Source: Actinomadura physcomitrii
GTDB taxonomy: Bacteria; Actinomycetota; Actinomycetes; Streptosporangiales; Streptosporangiaceae
DNA length: 35,273 nt
Direction: 5' to 3'
Assembly: GCF_008923205.2 (NCBI RefSeq)
Contig: NZ_WBMS02000032.1
Span: forward strand, 1 to 35,273
A model generated the notes under the pieces. That model saw only the letters and a program-made list of their open reading frames with translations. It searched no databases and was not told the DNA's origin. How positions within the stretch are numbered: position 1 is the first letter of the stretch; every line of letters starts with the position of its first letter. The position numbers were made by a program, and so were the translations under genes. Of the stretch, positions 24,327-32,114 are shown one piece after another.

Positions 24327-25247
24327 TCAGGCCGGGGCCTCGGTGGAACGTTCCGCGAGGACCAGGCCCAGCGCCTCCGTGCGCAACTCGACGAAACGGC
24401 GCAGGGTCTTGGTCTCGATCTGGTCGCGCGGGCGGGGGAGGTCCACGTCCAGCGACGCCTTGACCTCGGTCGGACGGTGCGACAGGACCACCACGCGGTC
24501 GCCGAGGTAGACGGCCTCGTCGATGTCATGGGTGACGAAGACGATGGTCATGCCCGTCTCGAGGTGGACCTTCAGGAGCAGGTCTTCCAGGTCGGACCGG
24601 GCCTGTGCGTCGAGCGAGGCGAACGGCTCGTCCATGAGCAGCACCGTGGGGCGGAAGGCGAGGGCGCGAGCGATGGCCACCCGCTGCTGCATCCCGCCCG
24701 AGAGTTGCCACGGATACTTGTCGCCCACGCCGTGCAGCCCGACCTCGGCCAGCGCCTCGTCCGCCCGTCGCTCGACCGCCTTGCGGCCGTCCGTGCGCCG
24801 GGAGCCGCGGAGCGGGAACTCGACGTTCGCCCGCACGCTCAACCAGGGCAGCAAGGACCTCGTGTACTCCTGGAACACCATCGCAAGGCCCTGCGAGGCC
24901 GTGTCGACACGAGTGCCGTTCACGAGGACGTCGCCCGACGTCGGCCGGAGCAGGCCGGACAGCGACTTAAGGAGCGTGGTCTTCCCGCATCCGGACGGTC
25001 CGACGATGGAGAGGAATTCGCCCGCGCGCACCTGGAAGGTGATGTCGGCGATGGCCGTGACGGCGTGGCTTCCCTTGCCGTACGTGACACGGAGATGGCG
25101 CGGCTCGAGCACGATCGTCGATCCGATGGGCTGCTGAGCGGTCTCTGAACTCGTACTCGGGAACTCGTCTTCACGAGACTCGCTGATGCCGGCCACGGCG
25201 ACTTCCTTTCTGCGGATGACGGTCGGTTCGGTGCTCGGGCGCGTCAT
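24327..25247 (-). CDS. ABC transporter ATP-binding protein (SsuB/TauB type)
   Basis: 306 residues from ATG 25247, which overlaps the permease stop (ATGA). Motifs are Walker A GPSGCGKTT (83-91), Q-loop VFQEYTRSLLPWL, signature LSGGMQQRVAIARAL, Walker B VLLMDEPFASLDAQ and switch His in VTHDIDEA. A GTG at 25196 has a better ribosome-binding site (AAAGGAAG) and would give a 289-residue protein; the 17 extra residues are not conserved in the family, so that start is a serious alternative. It energises the two permeases that precede it. Confidence 0.93.
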   Translation of the reverse strand: MTRPSTEPTVIRRKEVAVAGISESREDEFPSTSSETAQQPIGSTIVLEPRHLRVTYGKGSHAVTAIADITFQVRAGEFLSIVGPSGCGKTTLLKSLSGLLRPTSGDVLVNGTRVDTASQGLAMVFQEYTRSLLPWLSVRANVEFPLRGSRRTDGRKAVERRADEALAEVGLHGVGDKYPWQLSGGMQQRVAIARALAFRPTVLLMDEPFASLDAQARSDLEDLLLKVHLETGMTIVFVTHDIDEAVYLGDRVVVLSHRPTEVKASLDVDLPRPRDQIETKTLRRFVELRTEALGLVLAERSTEAPA

Positions 25248-26020
25248 GTGTCGACGTCCTGAGCGCGCCACCGGCGGTGCCAGCGAAGGACGAACCGCTC
25301 GATCAGGACGACCGCGGACGTCATGCACGAACCGACGATTCCGATCATCAGCAGGCCGGCCCAGGTCTCGATGACGTTGAACGACTGCTGGGCCGAGATG
25401 ACCAGGTAGCCCAGGCCGGCGCTGGAGGCGACCATGTTCGCGACCACCATGGTCCCGACGGCCGCCGCCACGGCGATCCGCGCACCAGCCATCACCTGGG
25501 GCATCGCGCCCGGCAGCACGACGTGCATGAGCCGCCTTCGGGGAGGGACCCCGAAGATCCGAGCCGTGTCCAGCATGACCTCGTCGGCCGCCCGGACACC
25601 GTCGGCCGTCGAGACCAGGACCGGCCAGCATGCCGCGAAGGCGATGAGCGCGATCTCCATGCGCATCCCGGGGCCGAGCAGGACCAGCGCGATCGGGATG
25701 AGGGCGACGACCGGCATCGCGCGGAGGAACTCCGTGAGCGGCCGCACGTCGCGACGCAGCCGATCGGAGAGTCCCAGAGCGACTCCACCGCCGACGCCGA
25801 CCGCGACCGCGACGGCGAACCCGACGACGAGGGAGACGAGACTCGGCACCAGCTCGCCGGCCAGCTGCTCGCGCGTCCAGACCGCGCGGAAGCCGCGAAG
25901 GATCTCCTGGAGCGGGGGGTAGTACGGCGTCGAGCTCCGAGAACTCGCGACCCACCACAGGACCGGCAACGTGACCGGCAGCAGGAGCACCGTGAGCAGA
26001 TGCCCCGCCTTTGCCCTCAT
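25244..26020 (-). CDS. ABC transporter permease (SsuC type), second of two
   Basis: 258 residues with six predicted membrane helices. The coupling EAA-like loop is ADEVMLDTARIFGVPPRRRLMHVVLPGAMPQVMAG (about residues 150-185), followed by ARIAVAAAVGTMVVANMVASSAGLGYLV. ATG 26020 follows GAGGGAGG and overlaps the stop of the other permease (ATGA). It probably forms a heterodimer with that permease. Confidence 0.92.
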   Translation of the reverse strand: MRAKAGHLLTVLLLPVTLPVLWWVASSRSSTPYYPPLQEILRGFRAVWTREQLAGELVPSLVSLVVGFAVAVAVGVGGGVALGLSDRLRRDVRPLTEFLRAMPVVALIPIALVLLGPGMRMEIALIAFAACWPVLVSTADGVRAADEVMLDTARIFGVPPRRRLMHVVLPGAMPQVMAGARIAVAAAVGTMVVANMVASSAGLGYLVISAQQSFNVIETWAGLLMIGIVGSCMTSAVVLIERFVLRWHRRWRAQDVDT

Positions 26021-26859
26021 CTGGCGGCCTCCCTCTGGGACGCGTGCCACCGGAGCGCTCGACGTTCGAGCGCAAGCAGGGTCAGGGCCACCCCGAGCCC
26101 GAGGAGGCCGCAGGCGAGCACACGCGCGAACAGCAACGACCGGTCACCGACGCGTGCCGCCTCCGCCATCGCGTCGCCCAGGCCCTGGCCGCCGACGACG
26201 AGGGACGCCCCGATGGCGAAGATGAGCGCGAACGTCCCCGAGACGCGCAGGCCGGTGGCGATGTAAGGCGCGCAGCTCGGCAGGTCCACCAGAGCGAACC
26301 GCCGCACTCTGCCGACGCCGTAGACCTTGGCGGTGGCGACGGCGACCGGGTCGATGTCGTGCATGCCGTACATCGACTGGATGAGCAGCGGCCATATGCC
26401 GGCCAGGACGACGAGCGAGATGACCAGTGGCTGCCCGACGCCGTAGGCGAACATGAGGATGGGGAGAGCCGCGATGCCGGGCAGGGTCCGGATGAACTCG
26501 AGTGTCAGGTACGTCAGCTTGTAGGAGACCGAGGAGGACCCCAGGAGCATCCCGACCGGCACGCCGATCGCGATGATGACCAGCATCCCCAGCACCCACG
26601 CGCGCATCGACGCGCCGACACCGGTCCACAGCTCCCTCTGCCTGATGTCGGTCAGGAAGGCGCTGAGGATCCGCGTGGCCGGCGGGAAGTCCCTCCGGGG
26701 CAGGAGCCCGGCGCGTGAGGTGATCTCCCAGGCAAGGACGGCGACGACCACGACGCCCCCGGGCTCCGCCCAGCGCAGGGCGTCGAGCAGCGCCCGCCCG
26801 CGGGCCCGCGCCGGCTCGCCGCGCCGGCCGTCATCGGCGGCCCGCGGCTCTGCACGCAT
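26017..26859 (-). CDS. ABC transporter permease (SsuC type), first of two
   Basis: 280 residues. After a charged N-terminus come a lone helix (GGVVVVAVLAWEITS) and five further helices. The EAA-like loop is DIDPVAVATAKVYGVGRVRRFALVDLPSCAPYIATGLR, then VSGTFALIFAIGASLVVGGQGLG. It is the first gene of the importer operon. ATG 26859 is used; in-frame TTG codons at 26880 and 26868 near GGAGGG are alternatives. It is divergent from the GAF-PucR regulator. Confidence 0.9.
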   Translation of the reverse strand: MRAEPRAADDGRRGEPARARGRALLDALRWAEPGGVVVVAVLAWEITSRAGLLPRRDFPPATRILSAFLTDIRQRELWTGVGASMRAWVLGMLVIIAIGVPVGMLLGSSSVSYKLTYLTLEFIRTLPGIAALPILMFAYGVGQPLVISLVVLAGIWPLLIQSMYGMHDIDPVAVATAKVYGVGRVRRFALVDLPSCAPYIATGLRVSGTFALIFAIGASLVVGGQGLGDAMAEAARVGDRSLLFARVLACGLLGLGVALTLLALERRALRWHASQREAAR

Positions 26860-27021
26860 GACCTTCAAGGGTCCCTCCAAGGCGTCGGTGGCAGCCGGGT
26901 CGATGCCGTTCCGGAGCCGGTTGAAGCAGGTGTGACGAACGTCTCAGGCATCCCGCCGGCGCTGCAATGGCCGTCGTCCCATGGATTGCGCCCCGCTTAT
27001 GTCGCGGGCGACACTCGGCAG

Positions 27022-28833
27022 ATGGACGCCAGGAGCGACTCAGCGCTGAAGAAGTGGGTCGAACAGCTCGGGTCGCTGACCGCGGCCGTCAACGCCGGCT
27101 ACGACCTGAGAGCGCTGCTGGACCTGCTGGCGGCCACGGCCCGGGACCTGCTCGGGCTGGACGTGTGCGGTGTCATGGTTCCCTCCGCGAGCGGGCAGAG
27201 CCTGGACCTCGTGGGCGTGAGCGGCCTCCCGGACGAGTACGTCGAACGCGTGAACGCGAGCCGTCCCGTCCGCATCGAGCCGGACACGACGTCCGGAGCG
27301 CCTGCGAGCAGGGCCTACCTGACCGGCGTGCCGTGCGGCGTGAGCGACGTCCACCAGGAACCGGAGTCGGGCTGGACGGCGACCATCAAGGAGCAGGGCT
27401 ATCGATCGATCCTGGCCGTACCCCTCACGACCTCGGCCGGCGTCCTGGGCACGCTGAACAGCTATCGCAGCGTCGCGCACGAGTTCACCGCCGACGAGGT
27501 CGAGCAGATGAAGCTGTTCGCGGAGCATGCCGCGATCGCACTGACCTCGTGCCGGATCCGGGATGACCTCCGGGCGCAGCACGAGCTCATCGTCCGATCG
27601 GAGGAGATCCACAACAAGCTGCTCGATGTGGCGGTGCGGTCCGGAGGGGTCCAGGGCATCGCCACGACACTGCGTGATCTCCTCGGCTGCGGCGTGGTCA
27701 TCCGGGACGCGTTCGGTGAGACGCTGGCCGGCTCGGACAGCGACCCGCTCGCGTCCACTCGGGCAGTCCCCGTGCCCGCAGCGGCTGATGCGGCGGCACC
27801 TCGACCGCTTGGCGAACGCGGTCTGGTGCACGATGACGGCCGGCACGTCATCGTGAGCGTGATCCTCGATGGGTCGGTCGTCGCGACCGTGTGGCTTCTG
27901 GAGATGTCGGAGCGGCTGGACGCGCTCGGCGTCCGCGCCGCCGAGCACGCCTCCGTGGTCCTCTCGCTCGAGATGCTGCGGAAGCGCACAGCGGCCCAAG
28001 CGGAGCAGGAGGTGCGCGGCGACCTGCTGGCCGACCTGATCGCCGGCGCCGACCCGGGCTCGCCGCAGGTCCACGAGCGAGCCACGCTCTTGGGCCACGA
28101 CCTCGCACCGCCCCACCGGCTGCTGGTCGCCGCCGCGTGCGGGGCGCCGGGCAGCGCAGCGGCCCGCGGCGGCGCCATGGCCGTCGTGGACAAGGAACGA
28201 GCGATCCAGCGTGCCGCATCCGCGGCGGTGCGCATGAGCGCACACGTCCGGCCTCGCCCATTGATCGCCGCGATACGGGGCCTGGTGGTGGCACTGTGGC
28301 CCGTCGACCCCGGCCACCCCTCCGGCGAGGAGACGCTACGGCGCGCGGTCGTGGGGCACGCCGGCTCGGGCGCGCTCGTCGTGACATCGGAGCTGGAGGA
28401 CGGCATCCCGGAGACGTACACGGCCGTAGTGGGCGCACTGCGGCTCACCCTGGCGAGCGGCGCGACCGGCGGCATCGTGGCGCTCGACGATCTGGGGGCG
28501 GCCGGCCTCCTCCTGAGGTACGGGGAGCCCGCGCACCTCAAGCGCTATGCCGAACGGACCCTGGGCACCGTCGCACGCTACGACTCCGACCACGGCGCGG
28601 AGCTCCTGCGCACGTTGCGGACGTACCTGGACTGCGACCTCGACCGGACCGCGACAGCGAAGCGGCTCACTCTGCACGTGAACACCGTGAGCCAGCGGCT
28701 CCGCCGGATCGAGGCGCTCAGCGGCCTCAACCTGCGCTCGCCACGCCAGACGATCGAGGCGAGCACGGCGCTGATGCTGATGGAGATCGCCGAGGGCGGT
28801 AGGCGCCGAGTCGAACGAGACAGCGGCCAATGA
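27022..28833 (+). CDS. GAF-domain PucR-type transcriptional regulator
   Basis: 603 residues from ATG 27022. A GAF sensor domain lies at about 25-180 (LLDLLAATARDLLGLDVCGVMV, then YRSILAVPLTTSAGVLGTLNSY, then FTADEVEQMKLFAEHAAIAL). A middle region includes LLADLIAGADPGSPQVHERATLLG. The C-terminal PucR HTH is LLRTLRTYLDCDLDRTATAKRLTLHVNTVSQRLRRIEALSGLNL-like over about 520-570. The frame is open up to a GTG at 26932, but the codons before 27022 have more A/T in third position and that start would leave only 72 bases for divergent promoters. GAF-PucR proteins of actinomycetes sit beside catabolic operons, so it probably controls the importer/hydrolase genes divergent from it. Confidence 0.88.
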   Translation: MDARSDSALKKWVEQLGSLTAAVNAGYDLRALLDLLAATARDLLGLDVCGVMVPSASGQSLDLVGVSGLPDEYVERVNASRPVRIEPDTTSGAPASRAYLTGVPCGVSDVHQEPESGWTATIKEQGYRSILAVPLTTSAGVLGTLNSYRSVAHEFTADEVEQMKLFAEHAAIALTSCRIRDDLRAQHELIVRSEEIHNKLLDVAVRSGGVQGIATTLRDLLGCGVVIRDAFGETLAGSDSDPLASTRAVPVPAAADAAAPRPLGERGLVHDDGRHVIVSVILDGSVVATVWLLEMSERLDALGVRAAEHASVVLSLEMLRKRTAAQAEQEVRGDLLADLIAGADPGSPQVHERATLLGHDLAPPHRLLVAAACGAPGSAAARGGAMAVVDKERAIQRAASAAVRMSAHVRPRPLIAAIRGLVVALWPVDPGHPSGEETLRRAVVGHAGSGALVVTSELEDGIPETYTAVVGALRLTLASGATGGIVALDDLGAAGLLLRYGEPAHLKRYAERTLGTVARYDSDHGAELLRTLRTYLDCDLDRTATAKRLTLHVNTVSQRLRRIEALSGLNLRSPRQTIEASTALMLMEIAEGGRRRVERDSGQ

Positions 28834-28891
28834 CCGGCGCCATCCGGGACGGGCGGGAATAGGCCGCCGTCTTGTATCCGCTTCAGCTCAC

Positions 28892-29815
28892 GTGGCGAAC
28901 ATCGCGGACCTCTCACGGGCGGACGACGTCGGAACCTCCTCCCCGGAACCGGCGTGGGAGATGTCGGGCATGGACCATGTCCGGCTGCCGGCGGGCGCGG
29001 TGCTCACCGAACCGCCGGTCCCGCTGTGGGCGCTGGTGCTGGAGGGCGAACTCACGCTTGAGGCGGCGTTCGAGGCGCAGTCGCTCGCCGAGGGGGACGC
29101 CGTCCTCATCGACGCCCGCACCGCTCACCGGCTCACCGCGTCGGAGCGGCACGAGGAGTCCGCCTTGGTCGTGGCGGACCTGCGCATGGCCGTCCCGGTC
29201 CGTCGGCTGCCCAGCCCGCTGGTGGTCCGCGGCTTCGGCACCCGGCATGGCGGCATCGTGGCGCTCGTCAGGCAGTGCCCGCTCGAACGTGCGTGCCGAT
29301 CGACCCAGTTCGCCGCCGGCTACGGCAACCTGATCGGCGCGGCGATGATCACCTCTTGGCAGGAGGACGAGGGCGGCGGCGCCGGACCACCCGACGAGGC
29401 CGTCACCGCGGTGGTGGCCGCCGTGACCGCCCGCCCGGCCGAGCCGTGGACCGTCGAGGAGATGGCCCGCCTGGTCCATCTGTCGCGTTCCGCCCTGGGC
29501 GAGCGGTTCCGCCGCGCGCTCGGCCGCGGACCCGCGGAGGTGCTCCGGGAGATCCGGATGCGGGAGGCGCGCCGGCTGCTCGCGGACCCCTCGCGTCCGG
29601 TGGAGTACATCGCGTCCGCCGTCGGGTACGGCTCCACCGCCGCCTTCAGCCGGGCGTTCTCGTCCCACCACGGCGTCGCGCCGCAGGCCTGGCGGGACCC
29701 GTCACCCGCGCGGGACGCGCAGCGCGGCGAAAAGCAGCCCGGCCGCCGCGGCGAACCCCGTGCCGAGCAGGAAGGCCGCCTGCACGCCGCGGGCGTCCAG
29801 GAGCGCGCCTCCTGA
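28892..29815 (+). CDS. AraC-family transcriptional regulator
   Basis: The 307-codon frame starts at GTG 28892. The N-terminal cupin (WEMSGMDHVRLPAGAVLTE, then LVLEGELTLEA, then LAEGDAVLIDARTAHRL) and the C-terminal double HTH (WTVEEMARLVHLSRSALGERFRRALGRGPAEVLREIRMREARRLLADP, then VEYIASAVGYGSTAAFSRAFSSHHGVAPQAWR) match AraC/RipA-type sensors. The domain ends at about 29697. The last 38 codons run antisense through the 3' end of the MFS gene and look non-native, so the original stop seems to have been lost. A drug-like ligand and control of the MFS exporter are inferred from position. Confidence 0.86.
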   Translation: MANIADLSRADDVGTSSPEPAWEMSGMDHVRLPAGAVLTEPPVPLWALVLEGELTLEAAFEAQSLAEGDAVLIDARTAHRLTASERHEESALVVADLRMAVPVRRLPSPLVVRGFGTRHGGIVALVRQCPLERACRSTQFAAGYGNLIGAAMITSWQEDEGGGAGPPDEAVTAVVAAVTARPAEPWTVEEMARLVHLSRSALGERFRRALGRGPAEVLREIRMREARRLLADPSRPVEYIASAVGYGSTAAFSRAFSSHHGVAPQAWRDPSPARDAQRGEKQPGRRGEPRAEQEGRLHAAGVQERAS

Positions 29816-30907
29816 CGCCGACCCCAGCGTGATCGCCACTTGGAACGCGGTGACCTGCAGCGAAAGGGCCGACTCGGCGCGTTCGGGCTCGACGCGGGTC
29901 ACCCAGAGCTGGGTGGCGACCGGGACCATGTTGAAGGCCAGGCCCCACACGACGACCCCCGCGGCCAGCACCGGCAGGGATGGCGCGGTCGCGCTGACCA
30001 GCAGGCCGCCGGCCAGCAGAAGCGGGGCCGCGGCGACCACGGCGCGCAGCCGTCCCGCGAACCGCCCGGCGGCGAGGTTGCCCGCCATCCCGCCCACGCC
30101 CCAGGCCAGCAGCAGCCATACCGTGGCGCCCGCGTCGACGTCCTCGATCGCGACCCGGATGAAGGGGTAGGCGGCGAAGTTGCCGAACGCGACCAGGACC
30201 ACGCCCAGCACCCCGGCCATCAGCCACCGGTTGGCGAGCGCCGCCCGCAGCATCGCCATTCCGGCGGCCGGGTGCGGGGGTACCGGCGGCAACGTCAGGG
30301 CCACGGCCAGGACGGCGGCGACGCCGAGGGCCGCCGCGACGCCGAACACCAGCCGCCAGCCGACCGCGTCGCCGAGCAGGGACGCCAGCGGGACGCCGCC
30401 GATCGTCGCGAGGGTCACGCCCAGCGCGATGGACGTCGAGACCACGCTGTCGCGTCCCGGCACGGCGCGGGTTCCGGCGCCGAACGCGAACGACCAGTAC
30501 CCGGCGATGGCGACGCCGAGGACGAGCCGGCCGAGGAGCAGGACGGCGAAACCGGGGGCGACCGCCACCGCCAGGTTCGAGACGACCGCCGCGACCAGCA
30601 GACCGGTCAGGACCGTGCGCCGGTCGGTCCGCGGCAGCAGCACCGCGATGCTCGGGGCGGTGAACGCGCCCGCGACCGCGGTCGCCGCGACCGCCAGACC
30701 GGCGGTGCCCTCGCTGAGCCCGAGGTCGGCGGCCATCGCGGGCAGCACGCTCGCCGGCAGGAACTCGCTGGCGACGAGTACCGCGATCCCGGCGGCGAGC
30801 GCGACGATCGGTGACCAGTTCGTCGAGCCGCCGGACCGTGCCGGGGACCCGGGCCGCGGAGTGTCGGTGGACGGCGGCGAGGACTGGGGCGTTGACATGC
30901 CTTCCAT
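29702..30907 (-). CDS. MFS transporter, DHA1-type drug/sugar efflux
   Basis: 401 residues with twelve hydrophobic helices. After a Ser/Pro-rich N-terminus the first helix starts IVALAAGIAVLVASEFLPASVLPAMAADLG. The motif-A-like loop is LLPRTDRRTVLTGLLVAA, and RLVLGVAIAGYWSFAFGAGTRAVP forms helices 4-5. This is the AraJ/PbuE type of exporter (arabinose, purine or drug efflux). ATG 30907 is set by AGGAGGTGAGG; the ATG at 30898 is further from that site. Its 3' end overlaps the convergent AraC frame by 114 bases. Confidence 0.9.
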   Translation of the reverse strand: MEGMSTPQSSPPSTDTPRPGSPARSGGSTNWSPIVALAAGIAVLVASEFLPASVLPAMAADLGLSEGTAGLAVAATAVAGAFTAPSIAVLLPRTDRRTVLTGLLVAAVVSNLAVAVAPGFAVLLLGRLVLGVAIAGYWSFAFGAGTRAVPGRDSVVSTSIALGVTLATIGGVPLASLLGDAVGWRLVFGVAAALGVAAVLAVALTLPPVPPHPAAGMAMLRAALANRWLMAGVLGVVLVAFGNFAAYPFIRVAIEDVDAGATVWLLLAWGVGGMAGNLAAGRFAGRLRAVVAAAPLLLAGGLLVSATAPSLPVLAAGVVVWGLAFNMVPVATQLWVTRVEPERAESALSLQVTAFQVAITLGSASGGALLDARGVQAAFLLGTGFAAAAGLLFAALRVPRG

Positions 30908-30931
30908 CCTCACCTCCTCCGCGCCACCGCG

Positions 30932-30968
30932 GTTGATCGCGTGACGCGCGCAGTTGACCGTCTGACCG
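30932..30968. promoter_or_regulatory. Direct repeats upstream of the MFS gene, candidate AraC site
   Basis: GTTGATCG (30932-30939) and GTTGACCG (30953-30960) are 21 bases apart, two helical turns, with a further TGACCG at 30963-30968. AraC proteins bind such paired direct repeats. They lie 25-60 bases upstream of the MFS start. The 30908-31139 gap holds no gene. Confidence 0.35.
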
Positions 30969-31080
30969 GTCCGCGACCACTCTCGCCGGATCCATGGCCG
31001 CCACGGGAATGGATGACGACGGTGCGGCCGTGCCCTGCGGTCGGCGAAGGTGTCGTCCGAGCCGGGAACGAGCGGGACGC

Positions 31081-31098
31081 CATCGCCGCAAGGCGATG
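31081..31098 (-). terminator. Short hairpin after the ASCH gene
   Basis: CATCGCC and GGCGATG form a perfect 7-bp stem with a 4-base loop, 42 bases beyond the stop of the last gene of the ImmA operon. There is no T-tract, so the call is tentative. Confidence 0.4.
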
Positions 31099-31139
31099 AT
31101 GATGACGAGGGTTCGACCTGACCGGCTGCGGGTCTGCGA

Positions 31140-31598
31140 TTACGTGTGTTGAACGTCCTGCCGGCCCGCGCGGACAAGTTCGATCTCGATGGCCAGGACG
31201 CCCAAGGCCTCCTTCTCCGGCCCGTAGATACAGCTAATGTCGGCAAGTTGCTGGTCGCGCGGGCTTTCGGGATTGACTCTGGCCGGCCCCTCCGCGTCGA
31301 TCATCTCCTCGAAGGAGGAATATCGGGCAACCCTCTTCACTTGGGTCAGAACGTCATCCCGACCGCAGATGAACCGGATGTGGTCTCCTGCTTCGAGTTT
31401 TCGCAGGTTGGGGTATTGCACTCGGATTTCTATGGTCTTTCGCCCAGCCGCCACCAAGTCGAAGTAACGGCGGTAGAGATTCATCTCGCGGGCGCGGACG
31501 GTCAGCGCGGCCGGAGGACGAGCGGTCATGACGCGGTCCAATTCGTGTGTCGTGTAGCTGCGGTAAATTACGGCTCGCGCTACGCCGGACAGCGTCAC
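31140..31598 (-). CDS. ASCH-domain protein
   Basis: 152 residues. The ASCH signature GxKxxExR is present as GRKTIEIR (52-59), after MNLYRRYFDLVAA. It is followed by LEAGDHIRF (the beta-barrel turn typical of PUA-like folds) and YSSFEEMIDAEG. The end LGVLAIEIELV is the last strand. ASCH domains bind RNA or modified nucleosides; characterised members are an RNase and the N4-acetylcytidine amidohydrolase YqfB. The GTG at 31598 follows directly on the DUF4411 stop, with GAGAGG upstream; ATG 31529 is an alternative that would remove 23 non-conserved residues. It is the third gene of the ImmA-DUF4411 operon, and its base composition is visibly lower in GC than the flanks. Confidence 0.82.
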   Translation of the reverse strand: MTLSGVARAVIYRSYTTHELDRVMTARPPAALTVRAREMNLYRRYFDLVAAGRKTIEIRVQYPNLRKLEAGDHIRFICGRDDVLTQVKRVARYSSFEEMIDAEGPARVNPESPRDQQLADISCIYGPEKEALGVLAIEIELVRAGRQDVQHT

Positions 31599-32114
31599 TC
31601 AAGCCTCTCTATCACTAGAATGTTCAGGTGTTTGGAGGTGCAGCCTCGCGTTAGTGCTGCGAAGCATGCCGAATGTGTCGCATGTAGTGACGCCCATCGC
31701 GACGCATGCGTCTGGTATGAGCACGCGCTTTTTGGCAGTTGGTTGCGGTTGCTCGTGTGTCACCACGGTAAGGCCGTGGGCCTTCGCGTAGGCAATGAGA
31801 TAGCAGTCGGCAGTGTCTCCGATGAACGTATTGACGGCCGCTTGCGTATACTGGCGCGTCGTCGCCCATTGCGTGAGCGGCTTGAGTTCGGCCATCGCCA
31901 TCTCGTCAACAGTCCTGAAGAAGTCGCGCCGACCTCTGACCCAGTCGGCAAGCTGGTCGTTTCCGTCCAGCAGTTCGTCGCGCACTTTGTCGATACTGCA
32001 AGCAAGGGAGTTCGCGTGTGCATGATCGAGCCATGTCCAGAAGCCGGGTGCGATGTCGAAAGCGTAGCATCGATTCTTGGCTTCGATCAGCACGTTGGCA
32101 TCAACCAGATACAT
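31599..32114 (-). CDS. DUF4411 family PIN-like protein, probable toxin nuclease
   Basis: 171 residues. It starts MYLVDANVLIEAKNR with the first PIN acid (Asp5), then PGFWTWLDHA, VRDEL (Glu47), GDTADCYLIAYAKAHG (Asp103) and THEQ (Glu121). The end VLIPDACVAMGVTTCDTFGMLR is the DUF4411 signature. PIN domains are metal-dependent RNases and the toxins of VapBC-type systems. ATG 32114 overlaps the stop of the HTH-ImmA gene by one base (TGATG), so the two are coupled. No VapB-like antitoxin is present; the HTH-ImmA protein takes the antitoxin/regulator position. The toxin role is inference from family and context. Confidence 0.86.
   Translation of the reverse strand: MYLVDANVLIEAKNRCYAFDIAPGFWTWLDHAHANSLACSIDKVRDELLDGNDQLADWVRGRRDFFRTVDEMAMAELKPLTQWATTRQYTQAAVNTFIGDTADCYLIAYAKAHGLTVVTHEQPQPTAKKRVLIPDACVAMGVTTCDTFGMLRSTNARLHLQTPEHSSDREA

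Noticed and set aside
22004..24510. Long plus-strand frames over the hydrolase, binding-protein and ATPase genes
   Set aside because: Shadow frames without ribosome-binding sites or recognisable domains, opposite well-conserved genes.
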